Shown here piece after piece: positions 24,242 through 34,420 of a stretch of 64,000 nt of DNA (positions within the stretch are counted from its first letter, which is position 1; each line of letters starts with the position of its first letter). Origin of the DNA: Parasponia andersonii (lineage: Eukaryota > Streptophyta > Magnoliopsida > Rosales > Cannabaceae); contig JXTB01000166.1 of assembly GCA_002914805.1 (NCBI GenBank), positions 44,159-108,158 of the forward strand. Direction: 5' to 3'. A program made the translations under genes and the position numbers. The notes beneath the pieces were generated by a model. The model saw nothing but the letters and a program-made list of their open reading frames with translations, had not been told where the DNA came from and searched no databases.

Positions 24242-26981
24242 TGTTGACAAGTGATGATAACTAATTTGGTTAAGTTAGTTAGGATGTTATAACAGAAAGT
24301 TAGTTAGGGGTTAGTTAATACTGTAGCTTAATTACTCTAACTAATTTTTGATGATGTGTCCACTAAGTCTTCAATTTTAGACTCAAAGTATGAGACTCGT
24401 TCTATATATATGTGCTATGTTTCGAAGGCCAAGAATAAAGTGAAAACAGAGTATGAGAACTGAATGTTTATTGATAACTGCTACTGTCACAGCCCAAAAC
24501 CCGAGCTAGTGGCAGAAGGAGAATTTTACAAAGATGCGAAATTCCTTAATTTATGTGAAAAGTGTCAAAAATTCTAGTTTTATAAAACGGTCCATTTAAA
24601 TAAAATAATTGGAATTTCATCCCTTGAACCACTCCCACAGTTCGTATACACCATTAAACATAGATCGAATAAATACCGAAAAGAAAAAAAACTTAAACCA
24701 AATATAAGTCCATGCATTATCATTATCCACGTCAAAAATCAAATACCAGAATGATATACATAAGTTTACAGACAAAGATAGAATGTAGTTATCCTGGTTC
24801 AATGCTAAATAAAACCTAAACAATCCAAACACCATGACATCACACTCCAATCATTACCAAGATAACGAACTACAGTCAAGATGAGCTCTTACTCCTCTTG
24901 ATCACTAAAATCGCACTGAACACCACATGAAGAAGAAGGTGGGATGAGCATAAAATGCCCAGTAGGAAAAACAATTACCTCAGTAGAAAATATTTTAGTG
25001 ATGGAGAATTCCTGCATAGTTAGTTAGTCCAAAACATACATATATATATATATATATAATCCAAATCAGAAATCCATATATATATAAAGCAGTGTAATCA
25101 AAACCATTCAATACATATGCATATGACACAAATCAACCCATACCCATAAGCTCTCATCCCCTCATCTATAGAAACCCAAGATGATGGCACTAAGTATGCC
25201 TAACAACCTATCTGACACCTAAGCCCATACTCGGAGGGGACACCTATGTGTTCCTACCAAACCTGGAAGGGCAACCGAATTGCCTACGCCTGCCAAATAG
25301 GGACATAATCAGAAGTAACAAAATCCCACGTGGGTTTACAGACTCTACGCTGATGGTAGGGCATGTAGCGCCACACTATAAACCCACGATACTAACACTG
25401 TGCTCATGTATGATCTTATGACACGTGCAATACAAAATTGAAGTGTTAAAATAATTATGCTCAGGTTTTTTAATAAAATCAGCATACTAGGTTTTATAGG
25501 AAAACGGGCAGCATAACGGCCCTATTTTTAACATACCCAAAATAACCCGTACTCAGAAAATTCTCAAAGCAATACAATATGTATACATCATACAATCAAT
25601 TCCCATCACAGATGTAAAAGAAAACTAAAAATTACATTTGTTCTCATATGTTGCAGAAAATAAGTTTTATTCAAAAACGATATAAAACAGGGGTAATTGA
25701 GTCCCTACCTCGCTCGAATAGCGATACCACACTATTGAATCCTCAAGGTGTTATTGACGAGCGCCCAGAGGGTCAGGGACTAATTCCAAGCCCTCGATCG
25801 TCCTCTTGCGAAAAATCAACTTCTCAACGGAGCTTCAATTCGACAAACGGACCTCCTCACTGAATTCCTAGCACCCAAAATAGCTAGGTTAGACATATAA
25901 CTTATCCAATTCGGGTCCGGGCCCACACCGGGCCGGTGGCACGCAAATCGAGATAAATCTCGACCATCCGATCTAAATTTTCATGCCAGTCACCAAACAC
26001 AGGCAATATATATATATCAAACTTCCTCATTTTACGAGTACAATCCAAAAATGACAACAAAAACACAATCCAACGAGCGGATTAAAAAGCCAACTTAAAC
26101 TCAAAATATCCAAAAATGGCAACTTTTGATTCGGGCATTATGGGGTTAAGATATATATACCTTGAGCTTCTTCTTGACGAGACGAATCCACCGAGTCTGG
26201 TTTGAGGTCAAACGGTGGCCGGAATCGTCGTCGGTGACGAAAAATCTAAAATGACCACTTCTCCTTCTTCGGCGACGGCGAGCTCCCAGGCGGCTACAAC
26301 TGGCCAGCATCGGCTTAGGCGCGATGCTGGGGAGCTCCGTCGGCGATTCCCGTGGCTGGGCGACGGCGAGAGGTAGTGGCGGTGCCTCCTTCGGTGGTCG
26401 GCCGAGAGTGAGCAGAGGGTCAGAGAGAGAGAGAGCGTCGGAGGGAAAGAGAGAGAAGAGAGAGAGAGAGAGAGAAAGGACAGGGCACGTGGCTCTTGTT
26501 TATGAGGCAGCGCAATTTTTCAAAAATTGCACATAAATCCCTAAATTTCAAATCTTTATCAATTCTATCTCCTAAAAATTACAATTTAGCTCTTTTGCAC
26601 AAAACTTTTGCAAATTAATCCCCCTATTATTATATCCGAAAAATTAGTAAAATGTCCAAATTACTCTCCTAAAATCTGGGTTTTTATAGCTACTGTATCG
26701 CACATGTTACAATATAGGTAATTTCTCAATTTCAAGTTGAAACATCGACTCTATACTCTATGAGCTGAGAGATTCATGACTATACTACTAAGAGCCTTAA
26801 AAGTAGTTTATAGTGAGAATCTTGCTATGTAACTTGAGAGTACCTGAGGTTTTAATCTTTTAAGTTGATAATGGATTTGATTAGGGATAAGTTCCCTGCC
26901 TTGGATGTACAATTCTCATATTAAAAATTGGATTTTTACTCATTGTTCTTGATTGTTTAATTGGTCTGTTTGTTTTCATCA
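24242..26981 (+). repeat. 3' LTR of the plus-strand Copia copy, interrupted by a 2.2-kb insertion
   Basis: Begins TGTTGACAAGTGATG at 24242 and ends near CATCA at 26981. Without the nested element and its target duplication the LTR is about 530 bases, equal to its inverted partner at 20043-20574. Confidence 0.75.
24485..26688 (-). mobile_element. 2.2-kb nested insertion, probably a solo LTR or non-autonomous retroelement
   Basis: The insertion is flanked by perfect GCTAC on both sides (24480-24484 and 26689-26693), so it is a true insertion into the Copia 3' LTR. Read on the minus strand it begins TATAAAAACCCAGATTT and ends TTTTGGGCTGTGACA. The TGACA end is LTR-like, but the TA start is unusual. 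An eight-base duplication GCTACTGT is an alternative reading of the same flanks and would suit a DNA transposon, but no convincing terminal inverted repeats are seen. The minus-strand left third holds (TC)n and a GC-rich, gene-leader-like segment (about 26450-26180). No pol-type coding region exists. Frames at 24617-24850, 25648-25863 and 26324-26536 are not convincing genes. Confidence 0.6.
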
Positions 26982-27285
26982 GTACTAACTCTCTACAATT
27001 TGGTATAATCCAATTTAGTTTAAAGACGATGAGATTTTGAGTTCGTGACTTTTAGAAATCCTTCTAAAGCTATTGAGTATATTCTAGTTCATTAGTATTC
27101 TCCTTTCTCGGTATTGATAAAAGTGAATATAAATGGATTAGCTTATCATTCTCATGGTCCTTTCGGCGGTGATAGAGTATATAGAATGTGTTGTGATTTC
27201 GTTAAACGATGTTTTGATGTCCCAATGGGAATCTGTTAATACTTTTGAAGCTATGTTGTTGGTTGTAACTCATGCGACATCTTAT
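26982..27285 (+). mobile_element. LINE (L1-type) RNase H relic
   Basis: In broken plus-strand frames near 27120-27260 one reads KVNINGLAYHSHGPFGG, then CCDFVKRCFDVPMG. This matches the usual plant LINE RNase H wording (KVN.DG..., then GFVKGCFAVPLG). Frame is not kept across the whole stretch, and no endonuclease or reverse transcriptase part is adjacent. It is an old fragment; boundaries are approximate. Confidence 0.6.
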
Positions 27286-28290
27286 GTTAGAAAATATACC
27301 GAAAAGTTTGTTTCATTAATATTTCATTAAATATTTAATATTTATTATAAAAACATATTTCTTTCATGCATGTTTATGGTAATTTTGATTTTTATTTAGT
27401 AAATATCAAACGATTCTTAATTTATTGTTAGATAGAAAAATTGCAATAATAGAGTTGTTTACTTATTTGAGACAAAAAAATTTCTCTATGATATTTTCAG
27501 ATTTTGTTCATAACAATGAAAAACGATGGGCAATTTTATTCGACAATGTTTTATAGCTTTGCACATTAATGCTAAATTTCCAGCCACGGAAGTATGAATT
27601 TATGATCATGTGAGATATTGTTCTTAATGTAAGTACTGTGATATAGAACATATTATAATTAACATGTCTCTCTTAATCCTAAAGTAGATAATGATTTTAG
27701 CCTTTTAGTTTTATTATTTAAGATATTGAGAATACGGTTCAGAGTCACAATTTATAGTCCAATATTTTGGTAAAATAATATTTATATATTGGGAACATAT
27801 ACTCATAAAAAAGGAAACTGCTACTCTATTAATTTAAAACTTTAAGTATAACCTTGTATAGCTATAAATTCTTAGATAATTAAATCTTGGCTGAATAATT
27901 AGTGAAATAGTTTTATTGATTTAGACTTCTAGAAACTCATTATCTATTAGAGATAGAGATAGTTTTGTCTCAAGACAATTGGAAGATTAACTAGAGGGAC
28001 AAAATAATATTAACTAGTTCTAATTATTGATTTTTATGTGGAGTTACTCATATAACATTTAATTGATTAATGGATATATTTGAAATTAATCCTTAAGTTT
28101 CTTGTAATTTGACTTGTAGCGGAATAAGTAAGTCCATTGCTAATAGTATAAGGTCCACTAATGATTAATTGGAACTAGGTTTTGTCTAGTGAAATCTGTA
28201 TTAAATAAGTCTATTTGGATTTCCGACCTATACTAAATGAACTAGATTGTATGAGATGAATTTAACGGGCCAAAGTGGCAAATAATTGTG
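27286..28290 (+). mobile_element. Possible old solo LTR related to the Copia LTRs at 21.5 and 52.3 kb
   Basis: It starts TGTTAGAAAATATACCGAAA, similar to the TGTTGAGAATATGCCC and TGTTAGGGTTTATGCCC starts of the other LTRs. It also keeps scattered words such as AAGTCCATTG...AAGGTCCAC, comparable to AAGTCCATAGGTCCC in the 52.3-kb LTR. No clear CA end or target duplication could be fixed. The call is tentative. Confidence 0.35.
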
Positions 28291-30540
28291 TCCAATATAT
28301 AGAAAAACAAAAGGGACATTTTACAAAATTTTAGACCCAAAGTACCAAAAATTAAAAAATCTTGAATGAGCCAATTTTTATTTTAAAAATCCCAGATTAA
28401 TGTCACTTATTAAAAGTTATTTTAAAAATAGTGAATAACTATTTAGAAAAATATCACTTTTTCTTCAAAGTTGGTATTTTTCAATGATACTCGAGTTAAT
28501 CAATTAGGTTCCATAGGGTTACCAATCTAGTTACTTGAGGTAATCGATCAAGCTATCTGTAACTTGTTTGGTTTATTTAAGTATCTTATCAATTAATAAA
28601 AATAGGATTTTTCTAAATACTTTTAAAAGTGATATTTTCTAATTAAAATCTGAGATTTTTCAAACAATTTCAAAATATGAGATTTTTCAATTTTTTTTTA
28701 AATTACATAATTGAATTTTCTCAAACAAATAAAGAGTTAAAATAACAAATGAGCCTTTCAGGGCTTGCGTTTACTTCATCTTGGTAGATTTCAACTAGTC
28801 TAATATGTAGAGCCTAATTGTATTTCACACTTAAACCTATATATCTAAGCTCGTCATGCCAACTTGAACCGATTCGACAATCTAGCCTACATGGGCCGGG
28901 CCGGGCTAGCCTAGCCTGTCAAAAATATATTTTTTAATTTTTTAAAAAGTTTTTAAAGAAATTTAAATATAAAATTTTTTCTAATACTTATAAATACATA
29001 TTCTCTCACTCTTTTTTAGATTTTCAAATTTTAATTTAATTCTAAATAATTTCTTAAGATTTTCGTTTTATTTTTTTTTATCAACTATCCAACTTATATA
29101 CTTTTAGCTTATTTAATTATTTTTAAATTTTTATCAATAGGAGAAAAAATATAATATATTATTTATTTTTTTTTATGAATTTTAATTTTAAAATTTTAAT
29201 AGTTTTAACTAATTATATAAATAATATCTTATTTTTTTAGATTTTTTTTAATTTGGGCTAAGAATAGGCTGGTATCGATCAGCCTGCCTAGGAGCCTAGG
29301 CCATCCTATGGGTTGTGCTAGGCTCTATTTTTAAAATTCCCAATCGGGCCAGCGTAGTCAGTTTTTCTCCCAAGCCTACTTTGGGCGGGTCAGGCCAAAT
29401 CCACTCATTTTACTACCTCTGCTTAGACCTAAGTAGTATTTTTGGGCCTTATCATTTCTTAGCTAGAGAGATACAAAATTCAATTTGACTAAGCACATGA
29501 GTTTGGTAACTGTTTCACTTCTAAAAAGTTAAAAAAAAAATGGAATAATATTATTTTTATACCTTGTGTTTTGACACTTTGTTTCGTTTACACATTCAGT
29601 TTTGATTATCATCAATATTGGCCCGTATATTTGAAATATGTGACAAATTTATACTTGATACTAATTTAGAGTAATTAATTTACTAAGATGATTTAATAAA
29701 CTTATTCTTGAATCAGTTTTTATACGATTTAGTTTCAGGTTTTTAAATGACAACTTGGTAAATTAACTACTATAAAATAATATCAAGGTATAAATTTATA
29801 ACAGATTTCAAATCTAAAAATTAATGTTAATAATAGACAAAACACAACGTATAATTTGAATAAAGTATCAAAATACATAAATAAAAGTAATAAAAAGAAA
29901 ATTCCGTGAAAATGAGATAACTTTGGAGAAATATTCTTGGTCCATTACCAAGAATTGAATCAAAGCTATAATCTCCTTGTTGCTTGTTTTAAGGTCAATG
30001 TGCCCACATACGTCTATGGTTTAAGCCGGGTATATATGAATAAGACTCGTTGGTCTACCGAGGTATTCTTCTGTGGCTAATTCATTATATATCATAATCA
30101 TAATTCTGTTATTTGTTTTTTTAAAAATTAAAATCTACAAAATTTGTGTTGTGATTAGTCTTCCGCTCTAAACGCTTTTATCATGTTTTCTTGAAATAAA
30201 TTCCGTCCTGTGCCTGCGACAGAGGATGGCATTGCATTTGATTAGATTGTGACTCAACTTACATTGTTCACGTCCTTTTAGTAGTCTGGAAACACCTTGG
30301 CAATTTCGTTCGAATTGGTTCATATGCCTTCATTATTCTGATTTGACTTTCACCTTTTAGTCAGTAACTACATTCCTATGATTTAAAAAAACTTTAAGTA
30401 ATAAAAAATATGTATTGCAAATGTTAATAATTACAAATTTCATTTCATATACAATCTATTACGGTTTCGAATTAGTAAACATGGAAATACTTACGTACTC
30501 CTGTTGGCAAATTTAGGAATATGAAATAAAATAATTTTCT
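28291..30540. other. Intergenic, no gene seen; GC-rich palindromic words at 28880-29400
   Basis: AT-rich DNA. Around 28890-28922 and 29262-29400 it is interrupted by GC-rich palindromic words (GGGCCGGGCCGGGCTAGCC, CCTAGGAGCCTAGGCC, GGGCGGGTCAGGCC) that look like the two sides of an unidentified repeat with an AT-rich centre. No reading frame of note. Confidence 0.45.
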
Positions 30541-30544
30541 TTTT

Positions 30545-30720
30545 TTTAAATAATAGGTGACGAAATTCGAATATAAAACCTCAACATAACATTAGAGAAG
30601 AACATTGGTTACTATTTACTAATTCGGTTATATCTCTGAGCAAATTGTAATAAGGACTCAACATTAGAGGAAAATGTTGACCCATTTACCAATTAACCCA
30701 TATCCCTGACCAAATTAAAA
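30545..30720 (-). mobile_element. tRNA-derived SINE relic(s), minus strand
   Basis: On the minus strand 30655-30545 reads CTCAGAGATATAACCGAATT (A-box-like), then about 45 bases later GAGGTTTTATATTCGAATTTCG (B-box-like, GGTTCGAATCC type) and GTCACC. A second, partial copy with TCAGGGATATGGGTTAATTG lies at about 30720-30660. The arrangement fits an old tRNA-derived SINE with a neighbouring related fragment. Confidence 0.5.
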
Positions 30721-30829
30721 TATTAACTTACCAAAATGTTTTTCAAATTAAAGTAACTTACTAAAATGTTTTTTTTTTTTTTGTTCTTAAATAAATCATC
30801 ATTAGTGAGGAGTTGGTGCTATTTATAAA

Positions 30830-31185
30830 AGTGGTGGGTGCTATGGCTCGAAAACAAGGTGGGAACTTCTATCCTCGTTGCTCTGAACTGTTTGGCAATT
30901 AGGAAGAGTCTCCTTTTTGCTTGAGACAGTGATCTGCGTATTGATGTCTTAGAGATCGATGCTTCAAATAACACTAGTTTTGAAGACATTATTTTAGCTG
31001 ATATTGCTCAGAGCTTCTGGTTAGTGATGGAAAATGCCATTGCTATTGCCTCTACACTCCTAATGGACATCCAGTTCTCTTTCTAAATTTTCTCTTGCCC
31101 GTATTGAAGATTGCTTTTGGATGTTGTCTTAGTCGATATGACTAATATTAAACTGAATTTTTATGCACTAATAGGAATGTCATAG
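30830..31185 (+). mobile_element. RNase H-like (RVT_3) relic of a LINE
   Basis: In changing plus-strand frames one reads ARKQGGNFYPRCSEL, then AIRKSLLFA, LRIDVLEIDASN, SFEDIILADIAQSF and NAIAIAST. This is the order of conserved words in plant RVT_3 RNase H domains (A...G...E..A...G, vE.Ds, ..DI). It is a decayed fragment without other LINE parts. Confidence 0.5.
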
Positions 31186-31186
31186 A

Positions 31187-31290
31187 CAAATTTAGCTTGG
31201 TTGGTAACCACATCGGTCTCCATTGCGTGGATTGAAGTTCGAACTCTCCCTCCCTTTGTGAATTAGAAACTAAAATAAAGAGAAAATGAA
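31187..31290 (+). mobile_element. tRNA-derived SINE fragment
   Basis: A-box-like TTTAGCTTGGTTGGTAACC at 31191-31209 and B-box-like GAAGTTCGAACTCTCCC at 31234-31250 are spaced as in a tRNA. An A-rich tail follows. No tRNA cloverleaf or acceptor pairing is visible, so it is a SINE and not a tRNA gene. Confidence 0.6.
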
Positions 31291-31546
31291 ACTCTAGCTA
31301 ACAAGATCGAAAGTGAAGACCTAAATACAGAGTATCGAAGTATAAATAATTTTCTTAGTGTAGGATGTCAAACTAAACAACCCACTTTCACAAATCAATT
31401 ATTAATTACAAAAACATCCAAATTTGCGAAGCAATGAATCACCAAAATCAATGAATATTATCCCAGCAATGAAAAAAGAATGAATAAAACAAGATGTAGC
31501 AACTATTCTATGTGATATAAAGGTATATACTTCTTATAGTACTTAC
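31291..31546. other. Intergenic / 3' region of the GT31 gene
   Basis: AT-rich, no frame. It probably contains the 3'UTR of the minus-strand glycosyltransferase ending at 31547. Confidence 0.4.
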
Positions 31547-32521
31547 CTAAGGTATATGATATAACTTGGAGGGCTTTAAATTATCAGTGACATTAAAGTA
31601 CTTAAGAGTCCTAATCCACTTCTCTTGATTCTTCAACAAATGAACTGCAATAGTATCTGGCCAAAGCTCATGAGTACACCCCGTCCTTGGCTCTGGAAAA
31701 TTATACATTGACCACTTAGCGTTGACTCTGTTCTTAGCTCTGTGACCTTCTCTAATCCAATCCCCAAAGATCTTATCCTCAGGTCCTTCCACATGATTCC
31801 TGGGAATCTCAGATTCCCTGATCCACTCCGCCAGGTCCCATGACACCAGGTATCCCATTCCGGACATGTAGTTCCTAAAAGGGTCCATACTAGGACAAGG
31901 TATCACGTAGCCATAGTACAAATCTTCTCTAGGGGCTGGCTTAAGGGACTCAACAAGGCTTTCCAGGCGGAAATAAGTGTCGTCGTCTGCTTTCATGACG
32001 TAATGGTAAGGAGGGTAAGGCTTATTTGTGTCGTTCAACATCTCTGGCAAGCTTGAGAAGTAAGTGTAGGTCTTGCCCTTGTTCATGTTCTCCCTACAGT
32101 TGAGGATTATTATGTCGTCGTATCGCATTATCTCCAATGCGACGAGGACTTTCTGGTCCTCTTTAGTCAAGTTGCAAAACACGAACTTGACGTCGATTGT
32201 TGCTCCGGGTGTGGACTGAGTGCCGTAGATTAAGCGCAGGAAATGGCGTTTTTGGTATTGGTCCGGAAGGGTCAGGATGCCGATGAGTATGCGAATGTCG
32301 TTTTTGTTGTTGTCGTCGTCGTTTGTTGAGGAGGAGGAGGAGGTAGAAGAGTTGGTCTTAAACGACAGAATTTGGTTGTCGTTTAAGGGAGTGCAGCGGC
32401 CGAGTTTTAAGAGGGTGTCGAAACGAACTTCATTGATGGAAGCTAAGACACAAAGGCAGCAAAAGAAGAATAAGGAAGAGAGTATGAAGCCTCGGCGGTC
32501 GGTTGTTTTGGTGGTTTTCAT
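31547..32521 (-). CDS. GT31 family beta-1,3-galactosyltransferase-like protein, single exon
   Basis: One uninterrupted frame of 324 residues from the ATG at 32521. The frame stays open upstream to an ATG at 32692 (381 residues). The inner start is preferred because it places a short basic tail (MKTTKTTDRR) just before a hydrophobic signal-anchor (about 11-28), the type II topology of Golgi glycosyltransferases. Next comes a Ser/Asn/Asp-rich stem (about 57-74), then the catalytic domain with KRHFLRLIYGTQ (91-102), YVMKADDDTYFRL (174-186; the metal-binding DXD is the DDD at 179-181), YMSGMGYLVSWDL (218-230) and EDKIFGDWI (248-256). Four N-X-S/T sites are present (57, 117, 163, 310). The family transfers hexose from UDP-sugar, usually galactose in beta-1,3 linkage, in the Golgi lumen; the exact acceptor cannot be told. 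Nothing appears broken. Confidence 0.88.
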   Translation of the reverse strand: MKTTKTTDRRGFILSSLFFFCCLCVLASINEVRFDTLLKLGRCTPLNDNQILSFKTNSSTSSSSSTNDDDNNKNDIRILIGILTLPDQYQKRHFLRLIYGTQSTPGATIDVKFVFCNLTKEDQKVLVALEIMRYDDIIILNCRENMNKGKTYTYFSSLPEMLNDTNKPYPPYHYVMKADDDTYFRLESLVESLKPAPREDLYYGYVIPCPSMDPFRNYMSGMGYLVSWDLAEWIRESEIPRNHVEGPEDKIFGDWIREGHRAKNRVNAKWSMYNFPEPRTGCTHELWPDTIAVHLLKNQEKWIRTLKYFNVTDNLKPSKLYHIP

Positions 32522-32692
32522 TCTTATCACTACTTGGATTCTTTGAGGCAAAATAAAAATACGGAGGGTGTTTATTTGATTATAGTCGTGATAAATATTT
32601 GTTCCTATTGGAGAGCTTTTGGGTTTGCAAGTGTGAGAAAATGAACTGTTAAAGGACTTTTCTTTCTTACATCGAAAGCATTTTAGTGTCAA

Positions 32693-33530
32693 TAATCAAT
32701 ATCTTGCAATTGAGACAAGATTTTTGACTTTTCTTCCTATGAGGAAAGTTGTGAGGAAAAAAGAGGGGGAGAAAGAGAGATTATTAAATTTTCTAGAATA
32801 ATTTGTGTTCATTTTGGATGTTTTTGGTCCTTTGGGTAGTATTCTTTCCTCAATACAGGGCTAGTATTAAGCAAGACAGACTATTTAATAAGCGTGTATA
32901 AAATGTTGTGAAGTGGGCGGGTGGAGTTGCGCCTAAAGTTAGCTTCACTTTATTGAATAATATGTTGCTTGAACATTGGCAAAAGTGGTTTTGGTCAACT
33001 TTTCGTAATTAGGTATCTTTGCATGAACATGGTGCACTTCAACTTCGGCACCTTCATCTAATTACTTGCTAGTCAGCGTACTTGACTGTAAAGCAATGTC
33101 ATTGACCCTGAAAATATGCTTTTTTTAATGGTACTTTTTTAAGGAATTAATGGTGCTTTTAAAATTTATTCAAAAGAAAATGGTACTTTCAAGGGTAGAT
33201 TTGATAATGATTCAAGAGGACACAGTTGGTTATAATGCAGGATATTTTTAAAGTCACTTTGCCAGATACGATTTAAAATGGGGAAAGTAGGGATTTTTTA
33301 TTCTTAAGAACATATTATCACTAGTCTAGTCTAATGACTGTGATAATAATAATTGATAATAGTTTCCATGCCTCTATAAGCACATAATTTAACATTAGAG
33401 ATAACTGATTTACAATCTTTATTACGCGACCGCCCACAAGCTGGTACTCACTGCATTTTTTATGTTTTAACAAGTTCACACAACTCATTGCTCATTGATC
33501 AAAGTGGCTAAAGCAAAACGAATTCTGAAC
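32693..33530. other. Intergenic, promoter side of the GT31 gene
   Basis: No gene seen. The part next to 32521-32800 is expected to hold the 5'UTR and promoter. A GA-rich stretch lies at 32740-32785. No clear TATA box could be fixed. Confidence 0.35.
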
Positions 33531-33531
33531 T

Positions 33532-33660
33532 GGTCAGGGCTTTAGTCCAATTGTTAAAAAAATCCCACCTTAATATTGAGGGTTAAAGTTGAAATCCTCT
33601 CACTCCTTATACATATTTGTGAGTATAAATATATAAATGAACTCTCAAAACAAATCAAGT
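33532..33660 (+). mobile_element. tRNA-derived SINE fragment
   Basis: A-box-like GGCTTTAGTCCAATTG at 33538-33553 and B-box-like GGGTTAAAGTTGAAATCC at 33580-33597 are followed by TTTGTGAGTATAAATATATA, a common type of plant SINE 3' end. It is diverged. Confidence 0.5.
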
Positions 33661-34420
33661 TTAACACAGCTCACTGCTCTTAACTTTCTTATATTTTTGG
33701 TTTCTTTGCCTAAAATGCGAATAGTCATGGTGCTTTTAACCAACAAGAGATGTTATAGCAAAATTTACTTGGCTTAATAAGACATTCGTGCTGGAAACGC
33801 CGGTTTAGCAGGCATAATTCTTACTAAAACTTTCAGATTTATATTAAAGTCATTAGCAAGCCCACGCATAAATTTCGTGCCAAATCAATGCAGAATTTGC
33901 TTTAACAACCTTGAGTACAAAATACTAAAGATAATCAAAGAGAGCATTGAAGAAACATATATAAAATCCAGAATCGTTTCCTTCCAATTATGCATATATA
34001 GAAGCAAAGTACATATGGAAATTGAAAAGACTAAATCAACACTATAAATTCCGAAACAATGACGTTCCTTCTCCATTACATCAGAAGAAGGAAAGAACAG
34101 AGCTTCTTGTTCTGTCAAAATGAGAAAAGAATAAATACAAAACTAACAAAATGAAATCGATATAGAGATAGTAAAGCTAGCTAGAATTATGCATATGCCA
34201 TTGCCAAATAATTAAAAAAAAAAAAAAAATCATCTTCACAGAGAACTTCAGAAATTTCAAGATCATGTTAAAAGCTGAACACTTGAGAAAAATCAGTCTC
34301 CACTTTGCACCTAACATGGGAAAAAGAAAATGATGGTTCTCCAAGAGTATGACTGGCTACATAGCTTGCATGTTGATATGCAATATGAATTGAATGGCAG
34401 TTCTCAGGAGTGTGAAATCT
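33661..34420. other. Intergenic and 3'UTR side of the FKBP gene, no gene seen
   Basis: The 77-codon minus-strand frame at 33885-34118 has no recognisable features and no conserved neighbours. An A run occurs at 34213-34229. The part just below 34421 should be the 3'UTR of the FKBP gene. Confidence 0.45.

Larger units (their letters stand above)
20575..26981 (+). mobile_element. Copia LTR retrotransposon, 3' part, plus strand, with two nested insertions (fossil)
   Basis: Parts in order: linker (about 20580-20850), reverse transcriptase (about 20980-21543 and 23202-23480, with IGCRWIFKRK and the YVDDM catalytic region divided by an inserted solo LTR), RNase H (about 23500-24175), then the 3' LTR (24242 to about 26981), itself divided by a 2.2-kb insertion. 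No gag, protease or 5' LTR is seen on this strand. The pol region is interrupted many times (well over five). Same family as the adjoining minus-strand copy. Confidence 0.8.

Noticed and set aside
31187-31260. A functional tRNA gene
   Set aside because: A- and B-box-like words are present, but no acceptor-stem or anticodon-stem pairing and no terminator context; a SINE fits better.
32277-32546. 89-codon plus-strand frame
   Set aside because: Antisense of the GT31 signal-anchor and Ser/Asp-rich stem.
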